A stretch of 6,579 nt of DNA from Planctomycetaceae bacterium (GTDB taxonomy: Bacteria > Planctomycetota > Planctomycetia > Pirellulales > UBA1268): positions 1 to 6,579 of the forward strand of contig CANGIH010000141.1 of NCBI GenBank assembly GCA_947453875.1, read 5' to 3'. Under the pieces are notes generated by a model. It ran no database searches, had not been told where the DNA came from, and saw only the letters and a program-made list of their open reading frames with translations. Shown in pieces: positions 6,280-6,579 of this stretch; the stretch's first letter is position 1, and the number at the start of each line of letters is the position of its first letter. The position numbers were made by a program, and so were the translations under genes.

Positions 6280-6579
6280 ATGCGATCGATCGGCCTCGCG
6301 GTGTGGCACGGGACGCTGCGGGCCGTGGTGCCTGCCATCCTCTCTGCCGGGCTCCATGCCTGGAACGGGCTCCCCGTAGGTCGGGCGCAGGATCCGGCTC
6401 CCGCGGCGCCCCGCCCGGTCCGTCCGCTCACCCCCCCGGAGGTGGCCCGCCGTGATCGGCTGCGGGAAAGTGTCGAATGGCTGGCGGCTCCGGAGCGGGA
6501 GGGACGCGGCCCCGGCACGGCCGGCATCGACACGGCGGGCGAATGGCTCGCCGGGCAGTTTGCGTCGCTCGGGCTCGAC
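6280..6579 (+). CDS. Secreted M28-family zinc peptidase, N-terminal part (3' end outside window)
   Basis: One hundred codons are open from ATG 6280 to the window edge, with no stop. A likely signal peptide lies in residues 1-37, with Arg2, a hydrophobic stretch at about 15-28 (AVVPAILSAGLHAW), and a possible cleavage site near GRAQ-D. Pro/Ala-rich sequence follows. The best family clue is LAAPEREGRGPGTAGID (68-84), then a helix EWLAGQFASLGLD. This is the characteristic N-terminal 'L(A/S)sxExEGRgpGTxGxxxAaxyia..F..lGL' stretch of secreted M28 aminopeptidases. These are two-zinc exopeptidases acting outside the cytoplasm. The metal-binding His/Asp/Glu residues would lie beyond the window, so activity cannot be judged. 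It diverges from the kinase gene across about 240 bp, and nothing links the two by function. The family call is from this motif only. Confidence 0.82.
   Translation, partial: MRSIGLAVWHGTLRAVVPAILSAGLHAWNGLPVGRAQDPAPAAPRPVRPLTPPEVARRDRLRESVEWLAAPEREGRGPGTAGIDTAGEWLAGQFASLGLD

Overview
The window is about 6.6 kb of dense, GC-rich bacterial DNA carrying six protein-coding genes, the first and last cut by the window edges. No RNA gene, CRISPR array, insertion sequence or phage gene was seen. The best guess for the host is a planctomycete (Planctomycetota). This rests on the high GC, a secreted FG-GAP/ASPIC-UnbV protein paired with a TPR protein, an FHA-GAF-histidine kinase, and a secreted M28-type peptidase. 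It is an inference from gene content, not proven by a marker.

Layout, left to right. (1) 1-456, plus strand: the C-terminal part of an RluA-type pseudouridine synthase. (2) A short intergenic gap with a candidate promoter, then a two-gene plus-strand unit: an exported, possibly lipid-anchored TPR protein (559-1662) followed after one base by a secreted FG-GAP beta-propeller protein with a C-terminal ASPIC/UnbV domain (1664-3418). (3) A two-gene minus-strand unit transcribed towards the first: an FHA-GAF-histidine kinase (6037 down to 4214) whose stop overlaps the start of a family 2 glycosyltransferase of the WaaE-like type (4217 down to 3369) in an ATGA junction. The glycosyltransferase runs 50 bp into the 3' end of the ASPIC/UnbV gene on the opposite strand. 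(4) A roughly 240 bp divergent intergenic region with candidate promoters and a strong GC hairpin, then the start of a secreted M28-family metallopeptidase (6280 to the window end).

How the genes may work together. The TPR and ASPIC/UnbV proteins are probably made together and act outside the cytoplasm, as scaffold and propeller-type binding protein, with unknown ligands. The kinase-glycosyltransferase pair suggests, without proving it, that cytoplasmic signalling (phosphothreonine recognition, a GAF sensor, histidine phosphorylation) is co-expressed with an enzyme of surface polysaccharide synthesis. No response regulator lies beside the kinase in this window. Nothing here is clearly a previously undescribed system. 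The most notable points are the two tightly coupled gene pairs and the convergent 3' overlap.
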